This document shows positions 43,080-52,657 of a stretch of 64,000 bases of DNA, piece by piece. Below the pieces are notes generated by a model. The model was not told where the DNA came from. It worked only from the letters and a program-made list of their open reading frames with translations, and searched no databases. The translations under genes were made by a program, and so were the position numbers. The stretch's first letter is position 1. Each line of letters begins with the position of its first letter. Origin of the DNA: Isochrysis galbana (lineage: Eukaryota > Haptophyta > Isochrysidales > Isochrysidaceae). Location: contig CM030936.1 in assembly GCA_018136815.1 (NCBI GenBank), positions 1,843,694 to 1,907,693 on the forward strand, in the 5' to 3' direction.

Positions 43080-43870
43080 CCCCCCCCCCCTTCTTTCCGC
43101 CTTCTGCAATGCGCTCGCCCCATTTCCAGCTTCTCGCATTGGGGGGGGGTGTTTTGCGGGTAGGGGGGGTTGCCCGTTCCCCCCATGTACATCCCCGACC
43201 GTTAGGCTGTCTTCGCGTGACTCCCTCCCCGCCGTCACGCCCCGGTGCCCCCTCCCTGCATTGGGTTTTTCCTTCCCGCCATCAAGCTTCCCCGCGAGCC
43301 CCCTTCTTCGTTGTCACGATCCGACGCCCCCTCCCCCTCCCCCGCGTCGGCCCATTAGGTCCGTTCCCCCCCTCTCTCTCCCCCCCCCCGTTCTCTCCCC
43401 GAGTGTCCCCTTGAGTTTCCGGCCTCGTTTCATCCCTCTCTCTTCCCGCGTGTTTTCCCTTCCCGGTGTTTACTTTTCCCCGCGAGTGTCTTCTCCCTTG
43501 TTCTCCGTTCTCGTGATCAGCGCCATCGCTCGAGCGCTCCCGTGCCCCTCTGGTCTGCTCGTGCCCCCGTGCTCGTCCCGCCCGTCCTCATGCCGTTCGA
43601 GACCGAACCCTCGGTCTCGCCCTCGTCCGCGCGTGCCTCCCCCGTCCGTGTCACCCCATCCTCCGCTCCCTCTTTTGCCTGTACTTCACATGTTACTACC
43701 ATCCACAGCCCATCCACACCAGCACACACAGCAGCCACAGCCTCTCAACACCTCGCACAACCACAGGCAGCATGGCTGCTGTGCGTGCTGTGGCCGGGGC
43801 CACGGGCCGTGTGGCACGACCGGGGTCGCGCACACCTCTTCGGCCTCTGCTTGTCTGCTTGTGGACGCGG
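43080..43870 (+). repeat. Copia-associated leader/LTR, inverted copy at 9430-9960
   Basis: C-rich sequence following the RNase H fragment. From 43190 to 43770 it matches the minus strand of 9430-9960. Bases 43785-43865 match 6200-6275 in reverse complement (GTGGCCGGGGCCACGGGCCG), so pieces of a palindrome-capped repeat adjoin it. Confidence 0.65.
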
Positions 43871-44814
43871 TCGCTGCGGTTGGGCGGGGTGCTCCAGTCC
43901 TAGCTAGTCCTCTACCGCTAGCGGTTCGGTTCCCTCCTTCCTCTTGTGCCGCTAGGTTACCGGACTATCTCGTGGCGGTTGCTCCCGGTGGGAGGGTCGT
44001 GGGTGACTTGTGACTTGGTGGTTGGTGGGGGTCGTGCCGGACCCCGGAAACCGGAAACCGGAAACCGAAGAAAGAAAAAGGAACGACAAAGGGGGGAAGG
44101 AAAGGAGAAGGAGGTTGAGATGGAGCAGGAGCAGGAAAGAGAGATAAGTAAGAAGTAAGGGCGATGTCGGTAGTCGGTAGGGAGAGGGAGTAGGGAGGTA
44201 GTGAAACGGTGAAACCTAGACCGTAGTCCGTAAGTAGTAGTAGGTGTAGGTGTTATGTGTTATAGCCCAGAATCTTCAGATGCTTTTTTGATTTTTGTAT
44301 TACGGTGTTCGTACCCGATATAGAGCGGCCATGTGGCTTGGCGTGTTTGGAGTGCAAGGCTAGTGGCTAGTGTTAGTGGTTGTAGCAGCAGTAACGCTCA
44401 ATAACAATAAATAATAAAAATACAAAATACTACTAATTTTTGAATTTGAATTTAGATTTAAATTTATAAAAATAGCCAAATACACTGGATGAACCATGCG
44501 CCAACCGCCAACCGCGTATACCTGAAATGAGGGCTACGGTCTCACAGCACTCAGGTCAAACGGTCAAACCGGCACAACAAGAAAACTCAAACACTTCGAT
44601 TCAAAATAGAAAATAGAGAAAAAGAAAATGAGAAGAGGCGCCCTGGGGGTAAAGTTTTGTACTTTTCTGGGCGCGCGCAGCGGCCGGCCGTCGGGGCCGA
44701 GGGAGAGGGAGAGAGTTGGGAGGGGGGGGAAGGGGGAGGGGAAGGAGAGGGGAGGGAGGAGGGGGAGGAAGGGGAGGAAGAAGGGGTTGGCTGCGCGACC
44801 ACCTCTTCTCTCCC
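43871..44814. other. Spacer, partly AT-rich, upstream of RUS gene
   Basis: No gene recognised. Bases 44390-44480 are AT-rich (AATAAATAATAAAAAT). From 44695 to 44790 the sequence is GGGA-rich directly before the RUS start. Confidence 0.45.
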
Positions 44815-46194
44815 ATGTCTCTGTACCAGCGCCGGCGCTACGCCTCGCCTGTGCGGCCGGTGCGCGAGCGAGCCGAGGACCGGGGCCGCCGGCTCGCTCT
44901 CATCGAGACATGCTCTGGCCAGATTGTCCGCTACCACATCGACGGAGCGAGCTCGACGCTCACGCTCGAGCGCTCTGCTGCTAGCCGCCAGTCACCGTGG
45001 GCTGTCGCGAATGAGCTGCTGAGCGCAGCCTTCCTGCCGGTCGGGTATCCACAATCGGTGAGGTCTGAGTATCTCCGTTTCCAGGTCTATGACACGCTTC
45101 AGGCAGCCTGCTCCTACCTCCGATCCATCCTTGCGACGAGTGCCATCCTCAAGGCATCAGGCGTGGGTGAAGGGACCGCCTCTCCGATGGCCGCCGCGGT
45201 CGCATGGGTGCTGCGTGATGGGTTCGGTATGTGCGGCTCGCTGATCTTCGCCTCGCTCGTCGGCTCGGGCTTCGACGAGAACGTGAAGGAATGGAGACTC
45301 TTCGCTGACCTGATAAATGACGTGGGGCTCACCCTCAACATGATGGCGGCGCTCGTGGGACCAAAGTACTACATCCTCGTCACGGCGCTCGGCGCCATGT
45401 GCACGTCCATCTGCGGCATGGTGGCTGGCGCGACGAGGGCCTCTATCACCGCACACTTTGCACTGGAGGGCAATCTAGCCGATGTCTCGGCGAAGGAGGG
45501 GGCGCAGGAGACTGCTGTCACAATGGTTGGACTCCTAATCGGCTCTTACTTGTTCGCCCCCATCATCGGCGATTCGCCGTCGCTCGTCTGGATCGCATTC
45601 GGCACGCTGACCCTTTTACATGTCTACGCCAACTGGCGCGGCGTTGGCTGCCTGGTCCTCCCGTGGCTCAACCTACAACGGGCCAGCATTCTGGTCGTCC
45701 ATTGGGTCTCCAGCAAAGGCACGGCACTCACCCCAGATGCAGTGGCGTCCAAGGAGCGTATCTGGGGGCCTGTGTTGCTCATGCTGTTTGGCCCAAAGCT
45801 GAGCTGCCGCCTGCCCGAACTCTGCAACAAGCATGCAGACGTAGAGCTTCTTCGAGACATCTACATCAATGAGCGCTACTGGTTGCGTGTCGACTCCGCT
45901 GGTAGGCCGCGCATCATATTCGCCCGAGATGCAGACGGTCAAGATACCATGAAAGCCTTGCTCCAATGCGCCCTTCTGGACGAGGCCAAACGCACGGTGT
46001 TGCGAGTTCTCTCCGATCGCGATCCACCTGAGGAGCCGACGGAAGTGAGCATTCTCAAGGCATCCTACAATGAGATGCGGAGGCAGTGGCCGGATTTGGT
46101 CACGGCCATGTTGCGAGAGGGATGGGAACAAGCAGGACTTCGTGCAGCGCCGCGTGGTTGGCGCTATGAAGTCTCGTCATCATCCGACGAATGA
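44815..46194 (+). CDS. Root UVB sensitive family protein (RUS, DUF647)
   Basis: Single-exon protein of 459 aa. The ATG at 44815 (MSLYQRRRYAS) is preferred because upstream codons lie in a GGGA repeat. The DUF647 core shows AFLPVGYPQSVRSEYLRFQV, YDTLQAACSYLRSILATSAI, AVAWVLRDGFGMCGSLIFAS, LFADLINDVGLTLNMMAALV, ITAHFALEGNLADVSAKEGA-QETA and LHVYANWRGVGCLVLPWLN. These are the hallmark PxSV-x-x-Y and (R)DG-x-G motifs, the L(F)AD-x-x-ND segment and the NLADV-x-AK-x-x-x-QE motif of the family. Several hydrophobic stretches suggest membrane association. Plant members act in UV-B response, auxin transport and vitamin B6-linked signalling; the biochemical activity is unknown. Families of several RUS paralogues are usual in algae. 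Confidence 0.93.
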   Translation: MSLYQRRRYASPVRPVRERAEDRGRRLALIETCSGQIVRYHIDGASSTLTLERSAASRQSPWAVANELLSAAFLPVGYPQSVRSEYLRFQVYDTLQAACSYLRSILATSAILKASGVGEGTASPMAAAVAWVLRDGFGMCGSLIFASLVGSGFDENVKEWRLFADLINDVGLTLNMMAALVGPKYYILVTALGAMCTSICGMVAGATRASITAHFALEGNLADVSAKEGAQETAVTMVGLLIGSYLFAPIIGDSPSLVWIAFGTLTLLHVYANWRGVGCLVLPWLNLQRASILVVHWVSSKGTALTPDAVASKERIWGPVLLMLFGPKLSCRLPELCNKHADVELLRDIYINERYWLRVDSAGRPRIIFARDADGQDTMKALLQCALLDEAKRTVLRVLSDRDPPEEPTEVSILKASYNEMRRQWPDLVTAMLREGWEQAGLRAAPRGWRYEVSSSSDE

Positions 46195-46671
46195 ACTACC
46201 CCGACATTGTGCGCTCTCGGCATGATGATGACTCGACGGTGACCACTTCACCGCTGCCAATATCAAGCCATTGACCACCACTACTACCACTACATACCCG
46301 TGGTACAACTAACAAATCCAAGACCGCTTTGGTCGAGTGCCTTTTCAGCTGTTTGAGATCTGGCCATTTCCTATTCGGGCATCGTTGTCAACCTTCCTAG
46401 CAAAATAGGAGTAGAAAAGCGCTCGGCATCTCTCACCCATCACTTGTGTCTATGTCTTTTGCCGCCTTCGCGTAGCTCATCCTGCTATGTCCCCTGGCCT
46501 CGTGGCCACATACAAGCGCGATAGGTTCTAATTAATGGAGTAGACGAAAATGTCGCGTGAGCATTGCATCCGTTGTCGGTACGAGGAGTGAGAGAAGTTC
46601 GTTCGGGCCCAGAGCGACTGCAACCTTAGGTTCGGTTTTTCCCTCCGCACCACTCCGTCCCATGGGACCTG
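46195..46671. other. 3' flank of RUS gene
   Basis: No coding signal; presumed 3' untranslated and spacer sequence. Confidence 0.4.
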
Positions 46672-46891
46672 GAGTTAGCGTTGTGCTCCACATCAGATCG
46701 AGCGAGAGAGCGTAGAAAGTAGAAGAGATGCGAAAGAATAAGCGACCCGCAGAGAGGAGAGAGGGAGGATTGCCGCGCGGGAGAGGCAAGCGTCCGGATG
46801 GCGAGTGGTGGGGCGAGCGAGTGGGATCTGGTGCTGCTCGAGGCGGTGGAGGGCTCGGTAGCGCACGCTGTGGGCATATGTGCAGGTGGGT
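46672..46891 (+). pseudogene. Inverted duplicate of the glycosyltransferase 5' exon
   Basis: Matches the reverse complement of about 51012-51228: the CTCCACA-x-AGATCGAGCGAGAGAG block, GTAGAAAGTAGAAGAGATG, GCGACCCGC, then ATGGCGAGTGGTGGGGCGAG at 46799. The translation MASGGASEWDLVLLEAVEGS then VAHAVGICAG parallels MVSGGASEGELVLLEAVEGS of the gene at 49369-51090. Similarity stops right at the CAGGTG after GICAG. No glycosyltransferase body follows. Confidence 0.8.
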
Positions 46892-46962
46892 TTACCCTTT
46901 TTGTCTTCGATGAAGATGGGGCCGCGTTTTTGGAGCTTTGGTTTCTTTCCCTGGGCAGCCAT
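46879..46962 (-). other. Possible short first exon (MAAQGKKPKLQKRG...)
   Basis: The minus-strand ATG at 46962 opens MAAQGKKPKLQKRGPIFIED, with an AAGG/GTAAAC donor-like site soon after. No partner exon was identified. Could be chance. Confidence 0.2.
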
Positions 46963-47049
46963 GCGTGTACGCACTAGGCTTGGGCCTGGCGGAGCTAGAC
47001 GCTAGATCTAGGCCTCTAGTAAGGTTTGTAAACCTTAGTAATAAATAAA

Positions 47050-47390
47050 TCTTTTAATAGTATCACCGCACAACTATCCGTAAAACTGATAGGGTCATGG
47101 GAGCCCCGTTCCCCCCTTCCTCCATCGCAGACCCCCTGGGTGGGCCTGCACACTCAACCTCAGCCCCTGCCTGCTGGCAGGGGCTGAGCTGAGCCATCAC
47201 TCTGGCCCAGACCTTCGCCGAGCGCGCGCCGCGCGCCGCAAGCACTCGCCTGCACTGGCCCTCGCTCGTACTCGTACTGACCCCCCTCTCCACCACTGAG
47301 CCACAGACCACCAGAGCCGACAGGAAGGCACCCAGGGTCAGCGAGGCTAGCTAGCGAGGGAGAGGCAGGAGAGGCCATGGGCTCAGCCCC
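47050..47390 (-). repeat. Palindrome-capped GC-rich repeat (family B)
   Basis: CTATC (47074-47078) and GATAG (47088-47092) arms are followed by GGTCATGGGAGCC. The body is the reverse complement of 11385-11650 with small changes, including a TGCTGGCAGGGG insertion. Confidence 0.8.
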
Positions 47391-47819
47391 ACCCCACGCC
47401 CACACCTCACGCCTCGCGCTTGGCGCGCTTCGCGCTGCGGGTCGCGACCCACCGAACGACCTGCTCCATCGCCTCGCCGCGCAGCGCGCGATCCACCAAC
47501 GCGTTGCGCACCGCGCTCCACCTCCGCGCGCACGCCTCGCCGGGCAGCGAAAAGCCGGACGTCGCAATAATCAACTGGTCCCAGGGGGTGCCCCAGGGGT
47601 TCCGCCCGTCCTCCGCGCCCAGAGTTCCCCCGCGGAAAGAGTGAACGCACGGCGTGCACCTTCCTGGAAGTTGCTATGCGCACGCACGGCGCCCCCGCGG
47701 GGGGCGCCGGTGCACATCGCGCCGTGCCCACGCACGGCGTGCACACTGTGATTGCAAGTCATCACAGGTGCTGCGCAACGAAACATCTCTTATACGGCTA
47801 GTTTACGTAGTTATCGGCC
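47391..47819. other. GC-rich spacer with short direct repeats
   Basis: The words CGCGCCGTGCCCA-GC and GTGATTGCAAGTCATCACAG (about 47750) recur near 47893-47920 in the form CGCGCCGTGCCCATGCAAGT then CATCACAGGTGCT. No gene recognised. Confidence 0.45.
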
Positions 47820-48365
47820 TCAGGGGGTACGCAGAGGGAACCGAGTTGACATGCGCACGCGCGGCGTATCCGCGGGGGGACCGATGCACATCGCGCCGTG
47901 CCCATGCAAGTCATCACAGGTGCTCTGCCTTAGCGGAAGAAGCTTTGACGGCGTCTCTATGATAATTTTGAAACGATCTGATTTTAAACGACTATAATAC
48001 AACTGTGGACATTGATCGCTCAATTCGACGGATGTCCCACAATTGACGGAACGACACCTCAGCTCGAGCTCGAGCGCGGCCTTGGCACGCAGCAGCACCT
48101 CCACACAGGGCGCGTGTCCTCTTCTGCAGGCCCATAGAAGTGGGGTGAACCCCTTGTCGTCCACCGCGTCGGCGTGGGCACCCGCGTGGAGGAGGCGCAC
48201 AACGCACGAGAGGTTGCCTTGCTTGCACGTGGCCATGAGGGCCGTCAACCCTCCGCCTGGCGCGCTCTCCTCGAGGCGTTCCGCGTGACCCTGTCCGAGC
48301 AGGAGCTCGACGGCTTGCACATCGTCGCCCTCTCGTGCGCATGCGCGTACGAGGGGTGGTGTCAT
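47820..48365 (-). CDS. Ankyrin-repeat sequence (exon or fragment)
   Basis: The minus-strand ATG at 48365 opens MTPPLVRACAREGDDVQAVE, then GLTALMATCKQGNLSCVVRL and GFTPLLWACRRGHAPCVEVL. These are three ankyrin repeats with the TPL-x-x-A-x-x-G-H consensus in about 105 residues. After ELELRC the frame continues into unrelated repeat sequence, so the exon probably ends near the CTGAG/GTGTCG donor-like site about 48055. Either a partial gene with exons I cannot find or a gene fragment. Ankyrin repeats mediate protein binding. Confidence 0.55.
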   Translation of the reverse strand: MTPPLVRACAREGDDVQAVELLLGQGHAERLEESAPGGGLTALMATCKQGNLSCVVRLLHAGAHADAVDDKGFTPLLWACRRGHAPCVEVLLRAKAALELELRCRSVNCGTSVELSDQCPQLYYSRLKSDRFKIIIETPSKLLPLRQSTCDDLHGHGAMCIGPPADTPRVRMSTRFPLRTP

Positions 48366-49368
48366 CCCTTGACCTTCCTCTCTTGTCAGGGAGAACGAGG
48401 CGAAGGAGGGGGCTGGGGCGCTGGGCGGATAGAGGGGCTGGGGCGCTGGGCGGATGGGGGACCGCTCGGCGGCTGGGGAGGGGGGGGGGGAGGCGAGGGG
48501 TTGGGGGAGCTCGGCGGCGGGGGGGGGAACTCGGCGGCGGGGGAAGGGGGTCGAGAATAATCATACCGTCAGGGGGCCCAATCTTTTCACAAGCAGTGTG
48601 ACCTTTTCACAGGAGGCGCCTGTGAAAAGCCCAGTGAAGTATGAAGTATGGGAGTATGGCTTAGGGGGGGGGGGGGGGGGCAGTCACAATGGGGACGATA
48701 GAAGTCCCGCGCCTTTGGCGCGGAGGAGGGGGGGGGGTTATTGGAAGTCACAAGTGTCAGAGCGGGGACGGTAGAAGTCCCGCACCTTCACTCGGAGACA
48801 CAGGAGGAAGGGGGGAATGACCACCGGGGGGAGGCGCGGGCCACCGGACCATATGCCTAAGCCCTTCACCCCTATCCCCCTAGTAGTGCACGGGGGGAGC
48901 CGCCTGATGGCGGGGGGAGAAGGGCCGGGGAAGTGGGGGTGTAGAAAGTTTTCCTACGTGAGTAGAAAGTTGAGGGTCCACGGCCGCGTGTGCGGTGAGA
49001 CGCTATCAAAAGGTTTATTTCGGAGTTCAGGATCGTCCTTTTCCTTTTCCTGGGCTCCGAATTCGCATTCCGTTTATTTGTTCTCATGGAAAATATCGAC
49101 TCGTCTAAGATTAAGACGAGGAAAGAAGTGCCCTGTTTGCAAGCCCACGCCACGTATCAGCTAATGGCTAACACGCCAACGCCTACCTGCTAGCTGCTAG
49201 AGCTAGTAGTACGAGAGCTAGAAAAGGAAAAGGCTCATGGCACAACCTCCACCAAGGGGCGTTCGACGGCGCACACTTCCCCCGCTGCCTGCCAGTCACT
49301 GGAGCCTCTCCCCCTCAACACTACTCACGGCGACGGCCGCCGTGGACAAGTTACAGCCCATTCTCTAA
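48366..49368. other. GC-rich spacer with a strong hairpin
   Basis: No gene. Perfect inverted repeat CTTTTCACAGG/CCTGTGAAAAG at about 48603-48629, a 17-G run at 48664-48680, and two GTAGAAGTCCCGC words (about 48699 and 48770). Confidence 0.55.
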
Positions 49369-51090
49369 CTAGGGCGAGCTCTCTAGGTCTCCTGTGCATG
49401 TCACAGCATCCAACGCATGCCGCAACCGGATACGGAAGCCGAGCGGCATGCCGGCTTGCACCGCCGCATCCACAAGCTCCTTGCTCCCATAACGACAGCC
49501 TGACGAATTTAATTTGGAAGTGAGGACACGGAGCCGTGACGCATACACCATCGCCTGCTCATGTGGGACGCCTGCATCGAGCATCAACCTTTCTTCCACT
49601 CTATCCTCCTTCACCGCTCCGAGGACAGTATACATTGCTTCGGCCTTGTGGTCATGGGCCTGACCTTTGAACACCCACAGCAGCGTTACCCCATTGCTCA
49701 GCACACAGCAGGGCCGTGTGCCAGTTCCAAGGTGGCGTGGCAATCCGCTCGCTCCTTGACACACTTGGGAGGCGCGCCGTTGCGCATCAAGTGGCATGCG
49801 CTTCCACGAGAACCAAAACTGCCGGGCGTCATTCTCCGCATTGGCAAAGGCTCGCACATCACCGCCGCCGCTTGCTTTTAGCAATCGTGCGGCGAACCTC
49901 ATGGACTCGCGGTAAAATTCGAAGGGAATCCGCTCTATGGATTCTGCATCATGAGACCTAACGAGCTCGGTGTACTTTTCCCTCCAAAGCTCAAACGAGC
50001 AGCACTCGTAGTGCAACACGACCGCGACCCGCGGTGGCACGTCCACAGCCGTGCGTGGCTCGGCGGTGAAGTGGTGCGGACCCATAGGCCGTAGCAAGCG
50101 CCCCGCCTGGAGTGAGCAGAAGGACTTGCCGTTGGAATAGGCCGAAAACGACGGGCGGTGGTGCCAGAAGGCAAAGCACTCCCGGAAAGGGTCGAAGTCG
50201 CGGCTGTACCCGGCAGCTCGCACGGCCTGCTCGGAGACCAATGCCTCCATGTTGAGCATATGGATGTCGGCGCTCGTCGCGTGCTGTGCTAAAAAAGCGT
50301 GAAGCGCCCCGACGCCCTCGTGGCAGTAGATGAGCTCGTCTGTATCGATGTGCAGCAGGTGCGTGAGTCCCGCCTCCTGAGCTCTCGGGATGACGGACCT
50401 GAGGAATGCCTCCTGACGATCTTTTAGCCTGCGATGATCAAACGATGCAGTGCGTGCTCTTGCCGGTGTCTCCTTCCTTGCCTTCCCTCTCCTCTGCCGC
50501 ACGCCGCGTTTGCCCTGTCCCCCCCTTTCTGCCCCTCCCTCTCCTTTCCCGGCAACACCGCCTTTCGTCTCCCTCCGCTCTCCGCCATCTCCATCACCCC
50601 TCCCGATTCCTTCTTACCTGTGGTGGCTCTCCGTTTGTGCCCGTCTGCTCACATGCCTTCACGTGTCCTGCCCTCCTTCTCCTCCCTGCCCCCCACTCCC
50701 CCAAGTCCCTCCCCAGCGCCCCCCCCCTCTCCGATTCTCTCCCTCTCCCCCCGATTTCCCTCCACACCTGTGGTAGTCCCTCTGATGCCCTTGCTCATAG
50801 ACTGGCAGCACACACCCACACCACGGCTCCTGCTCGAGCACGACCCGCAGCTCAGGCGTACTGTCCACCAGAAGCAAGAAGGTCTCCACGCCAATCTCTC
50901 GGTGATGAGACAGCCAGCTCTCAAGGCCCGCAGGCCGCCGGGCTAGGCAGGCGAGCCCGAGGCGGACGGGGGTCGAGGAGCACGAACCACGCTCAGACAC
51001 ACCTGCACATATGCCCACCGCGTGCGCTACCGAGCCCTCCACCGCCTCGAGCAGCACCAGCTCTCCCTCGCTCGCCCCACCACTCACCAT
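49369..51090 (-). CDS. GT92/GT2-like glycosyltransferase
   Basis: Probable sugar transferase of the DUF23/GT92 fold. Exons 51090-50768 and 50428-49369 give 460 aa, with one GT-AG intron carrying a codon split after its second base. The N-terminal part holds GLACLARRPAGLESWLSHHR then EIGVETFLLLVDSTPEL, the usual GT92 opening (short beta strand, E-W-L-x-x-H-x-x-x-G-V). Exon 2 begins RLKDRQEAFLRSVI, then GLTHLLHIDTDELIYCHEGV, a DxDE metal/nucleotide site. HYECCSFELWREKYTELV and a conserved acidic/aromatic C-terminal part follow. The join YH-R-LKDRQEAF restores the family spacing. No signal peptide or membrane anchor is visible at the chosen start, which is odd for a Golgi enzyme; an upstream exon may be missing. 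The first exon exists again, inverted, at 46672-46891. Confidence 0.82.
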
Positions 51091-51344
51091 CCGGATGCTT
51101 CCCCTCGCGGCATTCCTCCCTCTCTCTCCCTCTCTCTCTTGCGGGTCGCTTACTACCATCTCTTCTACTTTCTACACTCTCTCGCTTGATCTTGTGGAGG
51201 ACAACGCCAACGCCAGAATACTACTACTAGTAGTAGTACTAGTAGTACTACAGTAAGCGTGCACCATTAAGAAAGAGATTTTTGCCTTCTACATTTTCTA
51301 CATGAGCCGACTCCCATACCTTTATTTTTTAATAATAAATAATG
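51091..51344. other. 5' flank of glycosyltransferase
   Basis: Contains a TACTACTAGTAGTAG-type short repeat at 51218-51250. Bases 51091-51228 are shared with the inverted copy at 46672-46800. Confidence 0.5.
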
Positions 51345-51520
51345 TTATATCCTAGCCAACCCCACTAGCTAATTGGACATAACGTTTCATTCAGTCCCGG
51401 AATCCCGCCATGCCTGACGGGCCAGGTGTCCGGGTGGTACCGGGGGGTGGGGGCACTGCCCCCTCCCCTCGATATTTGTCCTCCCCCCAGTGCACACACC
51501 GACCCCGCGCACCCCAGCAC
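51345..51520 (+). repeat. Dispersed repeat, partner of 26868-27050
   Basis: Same start (ATGTTATATCCTAGCC) and the same internal CGATATTTGTCCTCCCCCCA block. A 15-G run at 51582-51596 follows. Confidence 0.85.
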
Positions 51521-51829
51521 GTCCTCTCCTCCAGTCCACGCTGGGGGAAAACCCTTTTCGGGTAAAAACAACCCCAACCCCGGGGGGGGGGGGGGGACTC
51601 GTGAGATAGGAGCCCAGAAGCGCTAATCTCTGCTCGCCGAAGCGAGCGAGTGGCCGCGGCAAGCCGCGGCCCTTCCCTCCTGGTTCTGGCGCCCCTGTAT
51701 TCTCTTACCCAAACGGGGCGAGAAGACACGTTTCTGCCGGAGGGGAGAGCTGCCGCTCCCCCCTCCCCTCCCTCTTCCCTTTTCCTCCTCTCTCTCTTCC
51801 CTGCCCCTGCGGCGGGGGCCCATGGCCAT

Positions 51830-52219
51830 GGCGCGCGCCTGCGGCCCCTCTTCAGGTCCCCAGGTGGCCTGCAGGGGCCTAGGAGCACAGCTCAGGGGGC
51901 AGGTGAGGCTGGGGCATGGCCCTGGCCCCTCCTGCCTCTCCCTTGCTGGCGCTCCGGAGCCCCTGCGGGTCGACCCTGAACAGGGGGGCCCAGGGGGAGG
52001 AGGGGCTGGTCAGAGGGATGGGCTGGCCACGACAGGCCAGGGCGGGCGAGTCAGGCGGTCCTGTGGGGAGAGGAGTGAGTCAGTAGGGCTGAGTGCTCCT
52101 GGCAAGCCATCAGGCGTGCCAGGAGAGTGAGTGGTTCCTCCCCCATGGCAGGGGAGGAGTGGAGAGGGGGGGGGGCTCGTGCCCCCCCCATGGGCGCGAA
52201 CTAAGTATAAACTTAGTTC
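51830..52219 (+). repeat. Palindrome-capped repeat (family C), best copy
   Basis: About 390 bases ending in GAACTAAGT (52198-52206) and ACTTAGTTC (52211-52219) after CCCCCCCATGGGCGC. Inverted, interrupted copy at 17640-18280; partial copy at 22810-22972. Confidence 0.8.
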
Positions 52220-52379
52220 GACTCCCACACCTTGATAGATGGTTTCTTATGTTGGCCGCACCTCACGCCGGGGCCTGGCAACCAAACGCGCCCACCACAC
52301 GTCGCGCGAATATGCTTGAGCGCGTATCCGCCCACATCGGCGCTGCCGTCTCTGCGGGGTTTCACCTAAAGGCCCCATC

Positions 52380-52657
52380 TCAAGTCGGTGAAGGTGAAGG
52401 CCATGCAAAAGTACGTGTACAGTGCCAACAAGTCAATTCTCAAGCACCTGGGTTTGGCGGGCCCTAGTTGGTATCATGTGTCGAGGAGAGATGATGTGTG
52501 GAGGAGGGATGGTGTGCACGCGCAGCGCCTGTGGGAGCTCGCCCTGAGCTTTCGGCTGTCATCGGTGGACCTCTCGTGCAACCCGATTGGCGCGGAGAGC
52601 CAGCCAATGCTAGCACAGCTGAGAAAGCTCAAAGGTGCAGGTCACCGCCTGCTGTGA
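52380..52657 (+). pseudogene. Leucine-rich-repeat-like terminal exon
   Basis: The frame VKAMQKYVYSANKSILKHLG then LALSFRLSSVDLSCNPIGAE and LAQLRKLKGAGHRLL resembles the end of an RNI-type leucine-rich repeat protein (VDLS-x-NPIG-x-E). No upstream LRR exons were found in the flanking repeats, so it is a fragment or the last exon of a gene I cannot assemble. Confidence 0.35.
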
